64,000 bases of DNA from Actinostola sp. cb2023 (taxonomy: Eukaryota; Cnidaria; Anthozoa; Actiniaria; Actinostolidae), in NCBI GenBank assembly GCA_033675265.1, contig JAUJYZ010000535.1, positions 62,001 to 126,000 of the forward strand, written 5' to 3'. The translations under genes were made by a program, and so were the position numbers. Shown here piece after piece: positions 26,101 to 39,300 of this stretch (within the stretch, counting starts at the first letter, position 1; every line of letters begins with the position of its first letter). The notes under the pieces were generated by a model. The model saw only the letters and a program-made list of their open reading frames with translations, did no database searches and was not told the DNA's origin.

Positions 26101-29100
26101 CATGACCCTGATGAATGCTTCCAGCAATGAATAAAGTTGCATTTGACATCATGGATTTGTAGAAAACGAACACTTTCCTGGCTTGAATCAGCGAAAAATA
26201 AACGATACTCAATATCGATTGAACGTGTTGCGAGTGTGCGCTGATCAAAAGTACCGTGGCTCACAAAATCATCTCCACAAACCCACTCCGTGAAATGCAG
26301 TCGAGATTCTCGTTGCATCCACATAAGTGCCCAGATCCCACACGACCACACATGACACAGGAACTCCGTCAAGATTAGTTTCGCTGCTCGCCTGGCGGCT
26401 CGCAGCAATTAAAATTGTTGTTTGGTGTATTTGTGACCGTGTCAAAAAGTGTCAGGCGCACCCCACCCCCCTCACAATAGATAAAGCCCAGAAGCCTTAG
26501 CGAAAAGCAGAAAGTAAAAGCACATGGTTTGTAAATGTAGTTTGTCTTTGCTTTCTCGTAAAATATCGGCATTTCTCAATGAAAATAATCTTTCTTCGCT
26601 CTGGACTAAGTTAACAAATTGGGGGCTCAGACGGGAAAATATTATTGGAGGAAGATTTCGAGGAGAAATGCGAAATATTAGCAGTTTTGTTCGTGAAGCG
26701 TAGCTTCGTATCACCAAAACAACCAAGTGAGGTCAGTGTAGCTCGATGAAAATCCTTCAAATGGCCGAGGAATTCCAACTAAAATTGCAGACAGAACTGT
26801 GCAAAGCAGAGCACGATGTAGTGAAGAAAGTGACAGCTCATCTGGCAATAGATAAACTAGGAATCGAAGGAAGAGGTAAGGTGATTATTGTAAACAAAAT
26901 TGGAAATGTCATTGAAGAGAAATTGACTAAGCTTCGCGATGAAGAAAAGCTATCGTTTCTCCAGGAAATTATGGAAATGGTGTCTGACATTCCACCACCT
27001 TTGGAAGAGTTTGGAGAAGAAAAGAAAGAACGTCTGTTAGATTTAAAGAAAGAAATTGAAGAATTAAAGCTAATGTATTCCAAGGGTACACCAGAAATTC
27101 ATGGAGGAACTGATAGCAAAATGAAATCATAGAAAGCTATTTCACAGACCATGCCTAGCCCTAGTAGTACTACCATTCATACTCTGACAGATTCAACTAG
27201 TATACTGCGATGACAGTTTAAGATGATAGGCCAAATAGGTGACCCTGACCAGAAGGACAAATTGACTTTCAACTCCTTGATGAGGCAGATTGACACTGCA
27301 AGGGAGCAGGGTTACAAAGAGAAAGAGATTGTGGATGGAGTGATACGTGTAATTACCCCAGGGCTTGTCCTTAGAAGTTATTTGGAGTCCTACAAAGATC
27401 TGTCCCTTGAACGTCTTAGTAAGATCCTCCGTAGTCATTATGGGGAAAAGAATCCTACAGAATTGTACCAAAGCTTAGCTTCCATGTGTCAAAACTCCAA
27501 AGAAACCCCACAAGCATTCTTGATGCGGGCATTGGACCTCAGACGGAAGATATTACTGGCAGGGGGGATAGTAAGGGTTCCCTGAAGTATGAAGCAGACC
27601 ACATTCAAAGATTATTCCTCAAGACTCTGGAGACTGGGTTCCTGGATGAAAACATCAGAGTGAGGCTACGCCCATACCTCAGTGATCATCAAATTGCAGA
27701 TGAAGATCTGATCTACCAAGTAAATTCTGTAGTGTCATCCGAGGCCGAGAGAGATAGAAAATTGAAGCTCCAATCACAGGGGAGATCCCCTCGTGTGTTT
27801 CAGGTTGATGCGGAGTTAGAAGGACGGACTGGAAAGAGGACCCAACCTGTACCAGGGAGGGAATTACATTTACCAACACAAGACCAGACTATATCAGCCA
27901 TCCAAGGACTCAAGGCAGAAGTGGAGGCATTGAGGGCTGAGGTACAAAAGAGGGCCTATACCAACCCGCCCAGTACCCTATCATCTAACCACAACTACCA
28001 GGCATCCCCTAGACAGCAGGTACCAGCACATGATGAGAACTGGGAAGGACGTAGAGTGGAGAGGGGTAGCCAAGGACCTAGAATGGAGAGGAGTAGCCAA
28101 GGACAGCGACAGTTCAAGTGCTCTGTTTGCCAAGACAAAGGAGAAGAGAAGTGCATCCATTGCTTCATATGTGGTGGTGATAACCACCACATGTCACATG
28201 GCTGTCGTCAACCTCGACCAGTCAAACCAGAGTCGGCTGCCTCCATGGGACAGGAAGTAGCCGAGACCCCCAATGAGTTCCACCCATGTAGTTATTGTGG
28301 TATGGTGAGTACAGATAAGAGCCAGTGTAAAGGTTGTTCACAGTGTAAAACAGTTTGGTATTGTTCTCAGTTCTGTCAGAAACAACATTGGTCTCAACAC
28401 AAAGATCTATGCCATGCCATACAGAAACTGTCAGGGCAAAATCCCTTGTTAGCAGATCTTGATACAGCATTTGTATGTCACTTGACACCTAAAGAACATG
28501 CTAAAATTATTAATTTAGTTGGAAGAAAGTGTACTGTTAAATATTTTTTGAATGACATTGAGTATGATGTTTTATGGGACACTGGTGCCCAAGTTTCTAT
28601 TTTGACAGAAAGTATGCTGAACATTCAAGTATTTACCTTATTCACAAGTAAGAAACATTGCAGAGCTTATTGATGTGCAACTAGATGTTATGGCAGCGAA
28701 TGGGACCAGGATCCCTTTAATTGGATGGACTGGTGTGAAGGTGAGACTCCCCTCCCCCACAGGAAAGAAGAAAGAAGTACTTGTACCATTTCTAGTCACC
28801 ACTGAACACTTAGAGAAACCTATTTTAGGTTACAATGTCATTGAGGAACTGATTAAACCACAGTCAGAAGGGGACGTATGTGACATGGACTCAGTCAAGG
28901 CTGGGCTTATGGATAGTGAAGAAGAACAGCTGGAAGTGCTCATCAACTTGATACAGACCCCAAGTGAAGAACATTTGTGTCACTGAATTCACCAAAGAGA
29001 AACATTGTTGTACCTGGAGGCAGGACTGTCAAAGTAGTCTGTCGAGCTAACACTGGACCAGTAGAAACCAGGTTACCAGTACTATTTGAACCTGATGAGC

Positions 29101-32100
29101 TGACACAACTTCCATCTGGTTTGGAGATTAACGAGACTCTGGTTTCAGTAAAGAAGGGATCAAGTTCGAGGGTAGCAGTCGAAGTCCAGAATACTAGCCA
29201 CCACGACATTATGTTGAAGGGTCGCACCCCATTAGGAAGAATACAGTTGATACTGTCAGTGGCGCCTTTGGAAGCCAAGCTCAAACAGCCTGAGGATGGA
29301 GAGACAGGGGCAAGACCAAAGGCACAGCTCTTCTCAGCTTCATGCATTGGAAACATCAATAAAGAACCTTGTGCCCAGGGAGAGGATGGGTACATACCAG
29401 AAGTTGACATCACTGGACTGACATTGGAGCAACAGGAGTTAGCACGTGCTTTGCTCAAGGAAGAATCAGCATCTTTTGCAAGGGATGATGATGATGTTGG
29501 ATGCATCGAAGAACTACAGCTTGACATTAAACTCTCAGACAGTGCACCAGTTTTAAAAAAACACGACTCTTGTATCAAGAAGTTAAGAACTATATTGAGG
29601 ACCTCTTGACAAACAGTTTATAGTGAAATCAAAGTCTTCATACCGTATTTACTCGAATAGACGCCGCGGCGTTTATTTAAATTTTCATGACTCAGGTGCG
29701 GCGTTTATTCGGGGGCGGCGTTTATTCGGGGGAGGCGTTTATTTAATACCGTAATCCATTTTATTTGAAGATAAAAAGTGCCTTACCGTATTGACAAAGT
29801 GTAAGAAGCAAAAATCCTTAAAAACCGTAACAGAAACAAGCTTTCAATATTAAAATGTCATGGTAGGTACTGTTTTCATTGCTTAACGTTACAGTACGTA
29901 AACCCTACTCAATCTCAATGTCAGAGTCCCCTTCGTTATCAGAGTCTATAAGCTCCAACACTGGGTGCGCTTCTTCCACATCAGAGTCAGTACATTCCGT
30001 AAAAGGATTGGAATCTGGCTCATTTAGGATCCCTAGCTGTGACTTGAGCATGGCTTGTCCAGCATGGCAAGGCTGTCCTTCCTTAAGGCAGTGAATCGTG
30101 TCATCCTTTGCTCCATCCGCCGGAAGGTTCAATGCGCAACTTGGGAAAGATTTCTGGATAATTTCAACGGGTAGTTCGTTCCAAGAATCGAGAATCCACT
30201 TTAAAATAGTTCTTCTCGGGGGTGCTTTCAGATTCCCAGCAGCTGTTGCAACAACTGCTCGATGTTTGAACTCTTCGTTTAACGCTGCAACTTCACGTTT
30301 GGCACCTTTGAACACCACCATAGCCTTTAGCTTTGTTCCGTCTGCCTTGGCAGCTAAACAGACAGATACTCTTGACTTTTCATGGCCAGTCGTTTTCAGA
30401 GTGATGGACTTCTTTCCAGTTGTGTCAATTGTAGTTTCTGACACCATATCGCACCAAACTGGAGTTTCGTCCATTGCAATAATGTCAGAGGGGCCATAAT
30501 TGTGTTGCTTTTGTAGTCGCTTAACTTGAATTATGTATGATACAAGTTTTCCGAGCATTTTATCTGGATCTTGTTGAGCAACCGATGTCTTTCTTCTCAA
30601 TGATAAGCCATTTCTTTTCATGAATCGACACAGCCAACCTCTTGAAGCTTTGAAGTCTTCGTCAACGTGGTTTCCTTCCGTCACATCACGATAAACAATT
30701 TCAGCTTTCTTCATAATATGCTTGCATGAAACTCGAAGACCACGAGACCGCCTGTTTTCTATCCACTCCAGTAAGACTTCTTCCAATCTTGTACTCAAGG
30801 GTTTTCTGCCACCTCCATGCAATCTGCTCCGTTCTTTTCCTTTCTTAGTACCAAGCAAAACAAAAATTTTGTTTTTGTTTGCTCGCCACTCTCTCACTCT
30901 CTTTTCATCGACTTGAAACCGGCGAGAAGCTGGTCGATTGCCGTTCGATTCCGCGAAAGTAATCACTTGTTTCTTTACTGCAAGACTATACTTCTGTCTT
31001 CTTTTACCTTTATGGGAAATTATGTCTTTCGAGTCTTTATTCGGGTCTGCCATCGTCGTAGACTACCAAGCGAAATGTTTGTGAAACCATCTAGATCACA
31101 CGAGATAACAAAGTGTTTGGCGGCGGGAACTAAAGAGTTTCACATGACAAACTTGACAGTTTTCACATGCTAACTTGTAAGTTACAAATCAGATAAAACT
31201 AGTTTGTCGCGTCAAGGTTCACGGAAGCTCGCAAATGGTAGTAAGAATCACTAAAATGGCAAGGGCTTTATCTGTTGAATTTAAGATGTATTTTAAAGTA
31301 GACTTTGAAACAGTTATTCGAGGACATCACGTTTACAAGTCTGTATGGACACCGCGAAAGATCACGAACTACAATGTAAGCAAGACACGCGTGCCGAAGC
31401 AAAAGAACACGATCCGAACGCCATTGGTGTCTACTTGGTATCAGAGTGTGATGAGAAGAAGCTTGTTGGCCATGTTCCGATTGAACTATCACGACTATTG
31501 AAAAACTTTCTGGACGCAAATGATGAAAACAAACTCTGTGCACAAATCACTGGCAAGAGAAAAAGAGAAGTTGGGCTTGTTGTACCCGCACATTTCACAG
31601 CATTCACTACAGAACTGCGAATCGCCACCATTCTAGAAAGGGAGCTTAGTGAAAGGGCCAAAAAGTATACTCATTTCGAGCTGAACAACATTGGCACTCA
31701 AGGACAAAAATTCCCATTGCTGATGTAGACATGTTTGTGCTGTCTAATTAAATATATTTGTATTGAAACCATATAGTTGATTTTCTTCAAATAAACGCCG
31801 CATTCAGGTGCGGCGTTTACTCGGGGGCGGCGTTTATTCATATTTTTGCTCTCAAGTGCGGCGTTTATTCGGGGGCGGCGTTTATTCGGGGGCGGCGTCT
31901 ATTCGAGTAAATACGGTATTCATCCCCAATAGTCTGTGTGAGGAAAAAGGATGGGACATTGCAGTTATGTGTGGATTACAGGGAGTTGAACCATCGCACA
32001 GTCCCCGACAGACATCATATCCCTCGCATACAAGAAACACTAGTAAGACAGCTTGGCAGCAACTCGTGGTTCAGCGTGCTAGACCAGGGAAAGGCATACC

Positions 32101-35100
32101 AATGGTTCGTCGAGGAAGAGAGTAGACCATGCACAGCATTTATCACACCATGGGGGTTATACGAGTGGACTCGTATACCCTTCGGTCTGATGAATGTACC
32201 GGCAAAGTTTCAACGATTTATGGAGGAGTGCCTGGGTGAACTACGGGATAATATGGCCATTCCATACCTAGACGATGTTATTGTCTTTAGTCGGTCCTTC
32301 CAGGAACATCTTCAACATTTACGTACAGTTCTGCGCCGACTAAAGGAACATGGTGTTAAGTTAAAACCACGTAAGTGTCACGTCCTGGGACGTATTGTAT
32401 CGGAACATGTGTACATTTTGTCTGCGCATGCGTTAGGATTCAGATTTCAAAGTACCTATTTGCATAATCGATACTTCAGCTTTTGTCATTCATGTACCAA
32501 CGATGTGCCAACCAGACATCGATTGGCTGTTGAAACAAAACGTGTGAAAAGTTTTTTTGGAAATGGTTGGCACATTTACATCACAATGTTAATGTTTGTA
32601 AACATGAAGTATCGCTATTGTTTTGCAAAGTGCACTGCTGTGGAAGATTTAGTGAGCGATCTACAGTTTCTAGAATGAAGTTTTAGAAACTCAAGAAAGG
32701 AAATCAATAGTCCGCCTACTTTTGTGGTGTTGTGGAAATTTTTTTCTGTATAAGGGAACAAAATCCGCCAAAACAAGGCAACATTCCTAAGGAGAAGTCG
32801 GGTGAATGAGTGATACTTGGACACTTCAAATCCACCGAAAAGCAAGAGGGACAATTTTTCAACTCCAACAAACAAGACCTTACGAAAATAGCATGAGTGA
32901 AGCAATAAATCACGGAAGAAAATTGCTGGGGGGTGAGCTACTAAGAGAGGTTTTCTAATAATTTAGTTTGACACGTCACCAATTCAGATAAACGATTCGC
33001 AAACACAATCCTGAATAAAAACTCAATGTGAATCAAACGGTTTACAGCTGATTCTAAAAAGTCCAAAAAAATGAAGAATTAAGAGAGCATCCGTCATAGG
33101 ACCAGGCAGGGGTGATACATGCCATCTCTCCGATTTCAATGAAACTCAGCCAAAAGAAAGGCCTCACCTGAAAACTCCTCAAGCCAAAGTAGCTAAGATT
33201 TTAGTTCAATTCCGGGGGAGTTCGACCACCCCCCCTCGTTTTTCAGTAATTATTCAAATATTTCCTTGAAAAGTACTATAAAAGTAAGCCTCTTTCCTGC
33301 TCACCCAATTCAATAGTTTCTTTTCTTCTTTTATGTGAGTAATTGTATGCCTTTTGTTGATTTATAACAAAAGCACTGATATATTTGAAGCTATCCCTGT
33401 TGATTGACAGCTGTCAATCTTTACCTATGTCACACAACATTTTTCAATAGTGTAAATTTGACAATATTGCAGTGACAATATCTCCAATGAGGCACCTTCG
33501 TTTTCAAAAGTAACTACATCACGAGTTACACCAACCCTTCTACTAATAATATCAGGAATCAAATGTTTGGCCTCTCTCAAAATTTCTTGACAACAGCAGT
33601 ATGAAATTGACACACACCACAGGAAGCCCATGTCAGTTTCTGCCATATAAAAACCCAAATACAATAAGAAAACAAACATCTGTTCTTACTTTCTACTTTT
33701 ATTCACGTGTATATAGTGTACATCGTTCTGTATTTGCCACTACTAAAGCAGAAAATTTAATAATCCACACAGCAAGCCCGTAAACTGTATACGAATCGCC
33801 TATATCTTCATTTATGCACTCAACCAATTTAGGATTTTCTTGATTCCAATCGATTAAAGCACACATAATCACAATCTAAACTTTACTTAAGTCCTCATAA
33901 GCTTGATGTTGCTGAAGCTGTTGCTTACAAAGTGTTTGTCTTTCGTTACTAACGGAGTATTAAATGTTTACATTGCACTCACCGTCACGTCGAATTTCTC
34001 AAAAATTGACTTTCTTAAACAATCTCGATCCAACAAACTGAATAACTAAATGCTTTCATTGGATTTGTAAACCTTTAGTGATTGAAAACATCAATAATAC
34101 CACAAGATAATAGTAAAAGTGCTGATTCTCCCTTGCGAATGACACGAGAGTGCGTGACATTCACATTTCAAGTGATATCCGGTCAGCGGTTACTGTAAAG
34201 AGCAATAACACACTTGTAAACCGCGCGACACACCAGCTACCAGTTTGTTTTTCCTTATTTCGAGTCTTACTTTGTTCATTCCTGTGTCTATGTTTCTTCT
34301 TCTAATCAAACTATGCGCTAGAAAGACCTTTCAGTTGACGTCTTTTATGATATATAAACACTTTGTTCTATATACTGTTTTGCCAGACAGATCACAGGCA
34401 GCCCAACCATTGCTTTTGCGGCTACTAAATAATCAAATAAAATGAGATTTGTGTATTTTTTTTTATGGGTTTCCTGTGGTAGAGCGCGCGCGTGCGCAAT
34501 AAGTATATCCCGCGCGTCCCGCAGTACATATGTGCACATTGCTGCGGGCGTGTCCCGCAGGACGTACACAGGGATACCAACATTATGCATTTCTCTGATG
34601 CACAGCCGAACCCAACGTATCGCGCGCGCGCTCTCTACCACAGGAAACCCATTAAAAAAAAAACGCGCGCATGCAAATATATATATTTTTAATAATTATA
34701 AATAGCCTCAGAAGCAATGGTTGGTCTTATGGTCAGATGTCCAGATAAATGTCAATGCACATCTCAAACCTATGCACCTTTTCGTAGTTTCCCAGAATGC
34801 TTCATGATTCTGCACGTGCAAGCGAGGTCAGGGTAAAAAATAATCTAGAATCGATCGTGTATTGAGGAAAATATTGACTACTGTATCTAATCAAGAACAG
34901 GAAACAACTTTTTGTTTTGCTTGAGAATTTGCATATACTGATCTTAAAGTGCCTATCACCTCTGAGATTGTTCTAAAAATATATTCAATATAAGCTGAAT
35001 AGTTGGTGGGTTCAGTATTTTGTGATTTGAACCTTGAGTTTATGAGTTATAGAGGTTTGAAATATCAATATGCAAATTTGATGATGTCTACTAAAAAAAA

Positions 35101-35163
35101 AGTTAAAACTACTATCTATATGAACATATATTCTTGTAAAATAATTATATATAATTTTTGAGT

Positions 35164-35201
<38 letters not shown>

Positions 35202-36303
35202 TACTAAAGGAATCATTTTTATTATACAAAAACACCCTTGTGCTGATTATAGACATTTGTAAACTTACAGAATAGTTTTTTTGCCCATTTCAAAAATTAA
35301 GCTCTTCTTGAAAAATTCTAAATAAGTAATGGCAAATTCCTTAGTAGACGTCATCAAATTTCAAACCTCTATAACTCATAAATGCAAGGTTCAAATCACA
35401 AAATACTGAACCCACCAACTATGCAGCATATATTGAATAGATTTTTAAAACAATCTCATAGGGGTTAGTTGCACTTTAAGTTTTCTACTGAATTTCTTCA
35501 TTCTCTCTTAATATTTTCGATCTATTTTGTACCCTGACCTCGCTTGCGCGCGCAGAATCCAGCTGAAGCAATCTGGGAAAGGCTACGAAAAGATCCATCT
35601 TGATTTGTACTTGGTTTAGAATCAACTGAAAAAACACTTTGTAGATCTACTTTCGAGTCTGCTACAAAGTAAATCAATAATAAATGTTACAATTTGTGCC
35701 AGTCATTTATCGGGTATTACGAAATTGAATTACATTGAAACAAAACGTATTTACTCCAGTGCGGATCACCACTTGAACTACGCTTGTACTGTTTGAGTAA
35801 GCACAAGTCAATGGTTCAGTTCTCTAGTGGTCGTAGCAAAAACATGTCAATTCTATCGCGATCGTGTTCTTTATCATCGTTTTTTCTAAAAGTGGGTGCG
35901 ATGTCTCTCCAAGGTTTCCGAACCATACTTTTTTTTTAAAACTCTTGCGTGAAAAAATCAAATCACATTTGAGACAAGTTTTAAAAAGTTGCACAGACGT
36001 GTTTAGCATCTGGGAAATACCTCATTCTAGCACGTGCCGGGCTTTTCAATGGAGAGGGTCTGGATATGACTATTTGCCCAAAGCATAAATGCGAACTAGG
36101 AATTTGTGGAAATGTTGTCTTCCACTACATGGAATAAGGTCTCGGAAGCCAGAACGAGGAGCACACTTTAACTGAGCCAAGACATTGCGAAGAAGTGGAA
36201 TGTTCTTGTTCCTGCTGGTGCAGGTAAGATGAAGATCATGTTTTTGTCCAGAAGTTGTATACTTTTTGAGCAATAGTTTTTGTTTAAATAGGTATTTGTA
36301 AAT

Positions 36304-36334
<31 letters not shown>

Positions 36335-39300
36335 CATGATGGAAAGAGGGGGGTAAATTGAGCGCACGGCTTTTTAAAGTGTGTCGCATGATGACCACGT
36401 GGCTGCAATGGGTGAGGTTGAGCAAGAGAGCAATCTGGCGATTGAAGTGTCAACTGAACCGGCCGTCTAGTACCCCTTTGCCTATGGAGGAGCCGCATCC
36501 TGTTCTTGATTTAGCACAACCTGGACCTAGCAATCTTAATGTACTGATTACGCATGATGAAAATCAAGCTAGGGTATGCTACATATATGCATTTCAAAAA
36601 TATTTACCTTTATATATCATAAAGACGTTCGCGGTCATTGTTCGCGTGCATTTCTATTGCGCGCGAGCAATAAGTCAAAATCACCAAAAACATTTTTTTC
36701 GAAATAATATCCATTTTTTCCTTATTTGATAGCTAAAATAGCTTACTTCACATGTTTTCGATTTCCAATGGCTTTGTGGCGGCCCAAAGGGTACGGATCG
36801 GAGGGAATAGGATAGGATCGGAGGGGATATCCCTTCCAATTTTAGATAGTCCCTCCAATCTGTAGTCATTGGGCCGCCTCGCAGGCTAGCACCGATTTTT
36901 AAAGAAAGAAACTCTCATTAGTACCCATTCTGTCCTCGGAATTAAAAACGGCGGCCAAATTTTCGATTTTTACGACAAAATATATCCAAAACAAAGACGG
37001 TGACCGAAATATTGTTCCTGCTTAAAATATATGTGCTATGAAGATCTACAAAATATGTTAAAATCAAAAAATGACATTAAATGGGAAAGACTGACAATGG
37101 CATCATCACAGTCCAGCCATTTAGCCATTTAGCACCCCAAACCAACAGGACGATGTCTTCACGTCTGTGACCAGCAGTGCTAGCTGTACCTGACCCACTG
37201 CAAGAATCACCATTAATAACACCACCAACAGCAGCAGCAACAACTGCGGAGTACGCTGCTTTTCTTGTCCTGAAGAAGGCTGTATTAAGCTGTATCAATC
37301 TCGTGTCATTTGCAAGGGAAAATCGCCCGGGAGGGAGTTCTCCCTTTGTCCAAGTGGTAGGGGTGATCGGCGGTCGGTTTTGAAAACGATCCCTAAAATA
37401 GCTGTTGAAGCCATGTTCATTTCGACCCCTAAAATGGTACGACCATATATGGCGAAAAAGTAATTGTGTTGATATCGTTTATTCAGTGACTGGACAATAT
37501 CTTTCTTCTGTTCTTTCATGTTTGTTCAATAAAGAAAATCAATAACAATTGACCCTAAAAGGTACGGAGTGAAAGGTACACACAGAAAATATTTTCAACC
37601 CTAAAAGGACCGCCGATCACCCCTACCACTTGCACAAAGGGAGTACCCCCCCCCCCCCCCCGGTGTTTTCAATCACTAAAGGTTTACAAATCCAATGAAA
37701 GCATTTAGTTATTCAGTTTGTGGGATCGAGATTGTTTAAGAAAGTCAATTTTTGGGAAATTCGACGTGACGGTGAGTGCAATGTAAACATTTAATACTCC
37801 GTTTACTTAGTAACGAAAGACAAACACTTTGTAAGCAACAGCTTCAGCAACATCAAGCTTATGAGGACTTAAGTAAAGTTTAGATTGTGATTATGTGTGC
37901 TTTAATCGATTGGAATCAAGAAAATCCTAAATTGGTTGAGTGCATAAATGAAGATATAGGCGATTCGTATACAGTTTACGGGCTTGCTGTGTGGATTATT
38001 AAATTTTCTGCTTTAGTAGTGGCAAATACAGAACGATGTACACTATATACACGTGAATAAAAGTAGAAAGTAAGAACAGATGTTTGTTTTCTTATTGTAT
38101 TTGGGTTTTTATATGGCAGAAACTAACATGGGCTTCCTGTGGTGTGTGTCAATTTCATACTGCTGTTGTCAAGAAATTTTGAGAGAGGCCAAACATTTGA
38201 TTCCTGATATTATTAGTAGAAGGGTTGGTGTAACTCGTGATGTAGTTACTTTTGAAAACGAAGGTGCCTCATTGGAGATATTTTCACTGCAATATTGTCA
38301 AATTTACACTATTGAAAAATGTTGTGTGACATAGGTAAAGATTGACAGCTGTCAATCAACAGGGATAGCTTCAAATATATCAGTGCTTTTGCTATAAATC
38401 AACAAAAGGCATACAATTACTCACATAAAAGAAGAAAAGAAACTATTGAATTGGGTGAGCAGGAAAGAGGCTTACTTTTATAGTACTTTTCAAGGAAATA
38501 TTTGAATAATTACTGAAAAACGAGGGGGGGTGGTCGAACTCCCCCGGAATTGAACTAAAATCTTAGCTACTTTGGCTTGAGGAGTTTTCAGACGAGGCCT
38601 TTCTTTTGGCTGAGTTTCATTGAAATCGGAGAGATGGCATGTATCACCCCTGCCTGGTCCTATGACGGATGCTCTCTTAAGGTACCACTGTTCACTGAAA
38701 GCCGCGTAGCGCTAACCACTCGTCCAACATGTATAAAAGTATACATTTTCTTAAAGCTGAATAAATGCAGATTGTAAATATGCTGCAGATTATTTCCTAT
38801 TTTGTAAATATTTTTTGTTATTGCACATTTTAGAAAATTCGACCGGCTTTGTTCAAAGATAATTTTGCACGCGGGAATTCAATCGATTTTTAAACGGAAA
38901 GTGCCATTGTAATGAGCACCCTTTGTTTAAAAAACCCGTGTCCGATTTCTGATAAACGCTTTTGTTGAGGAGATATTTGCTGTCAAAGTTCATTAATGTG
39001 TTTTTAAACACGAAGTTCCGGTATAAAAGGACGCTGCCCAGGGGTACAACAATACATTTATTTAATCAATCATTGTTCGTCCCATATTCATGTGCATGTT
39101 CATGTAGTGATACAAATATTAATTAGCAAACGTATTGTCTTACCCCTGGGCAGGCTCCTTTTATGCTGGAACTTCGTGTTTTTAAAAGCGATTTACACAT
39201 AAATCATCTAATAACTTTTAAACGAGGCAACGTATCAAAAATCGGAGACACGGTTTTTTGCAACAAAGTGTGCTCATTACAATGACACTTTCCGCTTAGA

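Larger units (their letters stand above)
29643..31916. mobile_element. Tigger/pogo-type DNA transposon with two ORFs
   Basis: Ends CCGTATTTACTCGAATAGAC and its reverse complement, flanked by TA (29641-29642 and 31917-31918). Subterminal copies of GCGGCGTTTATTCGGGG occur several times at both ends, likely transposase-binding repeats. It carries a transposase on the minus strand and a divergent second ORF on the plus strand. It lies in the reverse transcriptase of the Gypsy element, whose frame is preserved across the TA site. Confidence 0.95.
33083..38676. mobile_element. 5.6-kb TTAA-flanked transposon with about 1-kb TIRs
   Basis: Ends GAGAGCATCCGTCATAGGAC and its complement, flanked by TTAA at 33079-33082 and 38677-38680. 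The left arm 33083-34097 and right arm 37664-38676 are nearly identical inverted copies. A second copy begins at 60517, also after TTAA. The interior contains several MITEs and hairpins but no recognisable transposase. TTAA preference suggests piggyBac or Kolobok; the class is not settled. Confidence 0.9.

Noticed and set aside
34169..34705. Overlapping ORFs on both strands around 34345-34705
   Set aside because: They result from a GC-rich palindromic MITE and its flanks; no family motif.
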